Part shown: positions 28,719 through 29,403 of the stretch, in pieces
Position numbering within the stretch: the first letter of the stretch is position 1
Layout: every line of letters begins with the position of its first letter
Source: an uncultured Oscillospiraceae bacterium
GTDB lineage: Bacteria; Bacillota; Clostridia; Oscillospirales; Oscillospiraceae
DNA: 29,403 nt
Direction of reading: 5' to 3'
Assembly: GCA_900762005.1 (NCBI GenBank)
Contig: CAAFEV010000166.1
Location: 1-29,403, forward strand
The notes under the pieces: generated by a model
Database searches by the model: none
Seen by the model: the letters and a program-made list of their open reading frames with translations, nothing else
What the model was told of the DNA's origin: nothing
Program-made: the position numbers and the translations under genes

Positions 28719-29403
28719 CGGTTTCATCCTTTTCCTTGCGTTTTTTGAAAATGCGCTTGAGCTGGCTGCGGCCAGTCTTTTTCCGCTCCGGCGCAAGCTC
28801 GTTTTGCAGAAGCTTTTCTAAGGTCTGCGGCGCAAGATGCCGCTTCAGCATTCCGCCGACCGCTACGGAAATCGTGCCCGTTTCCTCGGAGACAATCACT
28901 ACCACCGCATCGGACACTTCACTCATGCCAATGCCGGCACGGTGCCTTGTGCCTAAGTCGCTGCTGATATTGCGGTTTTGCGTGAGCGGAAGCACACAGC
29001 CCGCAGCGGCAATGCGCTCGTTGCGGATAATCACCGCGCCGTCATGCAGCGCAGCCTTTGTGAAAAAAATGTTCCGCAAAAGCTCACTCGTCACCTGCGC
29101 GTCAAGCACCGTTCCCGTTTTCAATATGTCAATCAGCGAGGCGTCGCGCTCGAACACAATCAGCACGCCCGTGCGCTCTCTGGACATCATCTCGCACGCA
29201 TTGACCGTCTGGGTTATCACACGGTCAATGTCGCGGGTTTCCTCCTTCATGGAGAAGATCTCCCGCAGAGATTTGCCACCCAGCTTTTCCAGCATTCGCC
29301 GAAGCTCCGGCTGGAACATCACAACCAATGCAATTAAACCGATTTCCAGAATCTTTTCGAGCAGATAGCTCATCAGGTACATATTCAGTATCTTCGTCAG
29401 AAC
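28705..29403 (-). CDS. cdaA: Diadenylate cyclase CdaA, partial (5' end outside window)
   Basis: CdaA makes c-di-AMP from two ATP molecules at the inner membrane face. The frame enters at the right edge (29403) and runs 232 codons. The visible N-terminal part ends in a membrane helix with ALVVMFQPELRRMLEKLG, the family hallmark after the transmembrane region. The DAC domain has ALHDGAVII with the DGA motif and RHRAGIGMSE with the RHR motif. The C-terminus is basic (KRIFKKRKEKDE). The missing part is the start and the first membrane helices. It is the first visible gene of the long operon and overlaps cdaR. Confidence 0.95.
   Translation of the reverse strand, partial: VLTKILNMYLMSYLLEKILEIGLIALVVMFQPELRRMLEKLGGKSLREIFSMKEETRDIDRVITQTVNACEMMSRERTGVLIVFERDASLIDILKTGTVLDAQVTSELLRNIFFTKAALHDGAVIIRNERIAAAGCVLPLTQNRNISSDLGTRHRAGIGMSEVSDAVVVIVSEETGTISVAVGGMLKRHLAPQTLEKLLQNELAPERKKTGRSQLKRIFKKRKEKDETDAKT

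Noticed and set aside
1..29403. CRISPR array, tRNA, rRNA, riboswitch or T-box leaders
   Set aside because: No regularly spaced repeats, no cloverleaf or CCA-ended gene and no leader long enough for a riboswitch upstream of a likely target were found; a covariance-model scan would be decisive.

Overview
The window looks like a chromosomal housekeeping segment from a GC-rich, spore-forming Clostridia species (Bacillota), probably of the Oscillospirales/Ruminococcaceae type. The evidence is the gene order, the strong AGGAGG-type ribosome binding sites, a RemA (DUF370) gene, a YceD-RpmF pair, a PASTA-domain Ser/Thr kinase next to its PP2C phosphatase, a two-enzyme c-di-AMP module (CdaA-CdaR) and a SipL-like spore morphogenesis protein with a LysM tail. 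No rRNA, tRNA, CRISPR array, transposase, phage gene or replication origin was seen. Almost every gene is on the minus strand; only the RluA-type pseudouridine synthase (4976-5941) and a small lipoprotein (11461-11772) are on the plus strand.

Layout from left to right (minus-strand transcription runs right to left). 1-3297: der, plsY, gpsA and a gtrA-like gene cut by the left edge, one tightly coupled operon behind a clear sigma-A promoter. 3298-3558: non-coding, with a short palindromic repeat. 3559-4893: yceD, rpmF, an intrinsic terminator, then a GNAT acetyltransferase. The yceD promoter is a perfect TTGACA-17-TATAAT and is divergent from the pseudouridine synthase. 5942-6261: non-coding, a composite palindromic element followed by a strong terminator. 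6262-8424: a membrane phosphoglycerol transferase of the lipoteichoic-acid synthase type. 8425-8563: two tandem hairpins. 8564-11388: pepF, a 90-residue conserved-looking small protein and a second GNAT, behind a sigma-A promoter. 11461-11837: lipoprotein and a bidirectional terminator. 11861-13601: sipL-like spore gene and a 51-residue membrane ORF. 13602-29403: a run of 17 closely spaced or overlapping minus-strand genes, ending in a terminator.

The 17-gene run, in transcription order, is cdaA (cut by the right edge), cdaR, an RseC-like gene, a DUF5685-like gene, a J-domain gene, yicC, remA, gmk, rpoZ, priA, def, fmt, rsmB, rlmN, prpC, prkC and rsgA. It joins c-di-AMP synthesis, RNA decay/matrix control, nucleotide and polymerase functions, replication restart, N-terminal formylation/deformylation, rRNA methylation, cell-wall-sensing phosphorylation and ribosome assembly. 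Its least explained part is the three-gene cassette of cysteine-cluster proteins (RseC-like, DUF5685-like, J-domain protein). I do not see a convincing undescribed defence or mobile system. The better leads are that cassette, the 51-residue membrane ORF whose ribosome binding site lies in a terminator stem, the nested palindromic elements, and the 90-residue protein of the pepF operon.
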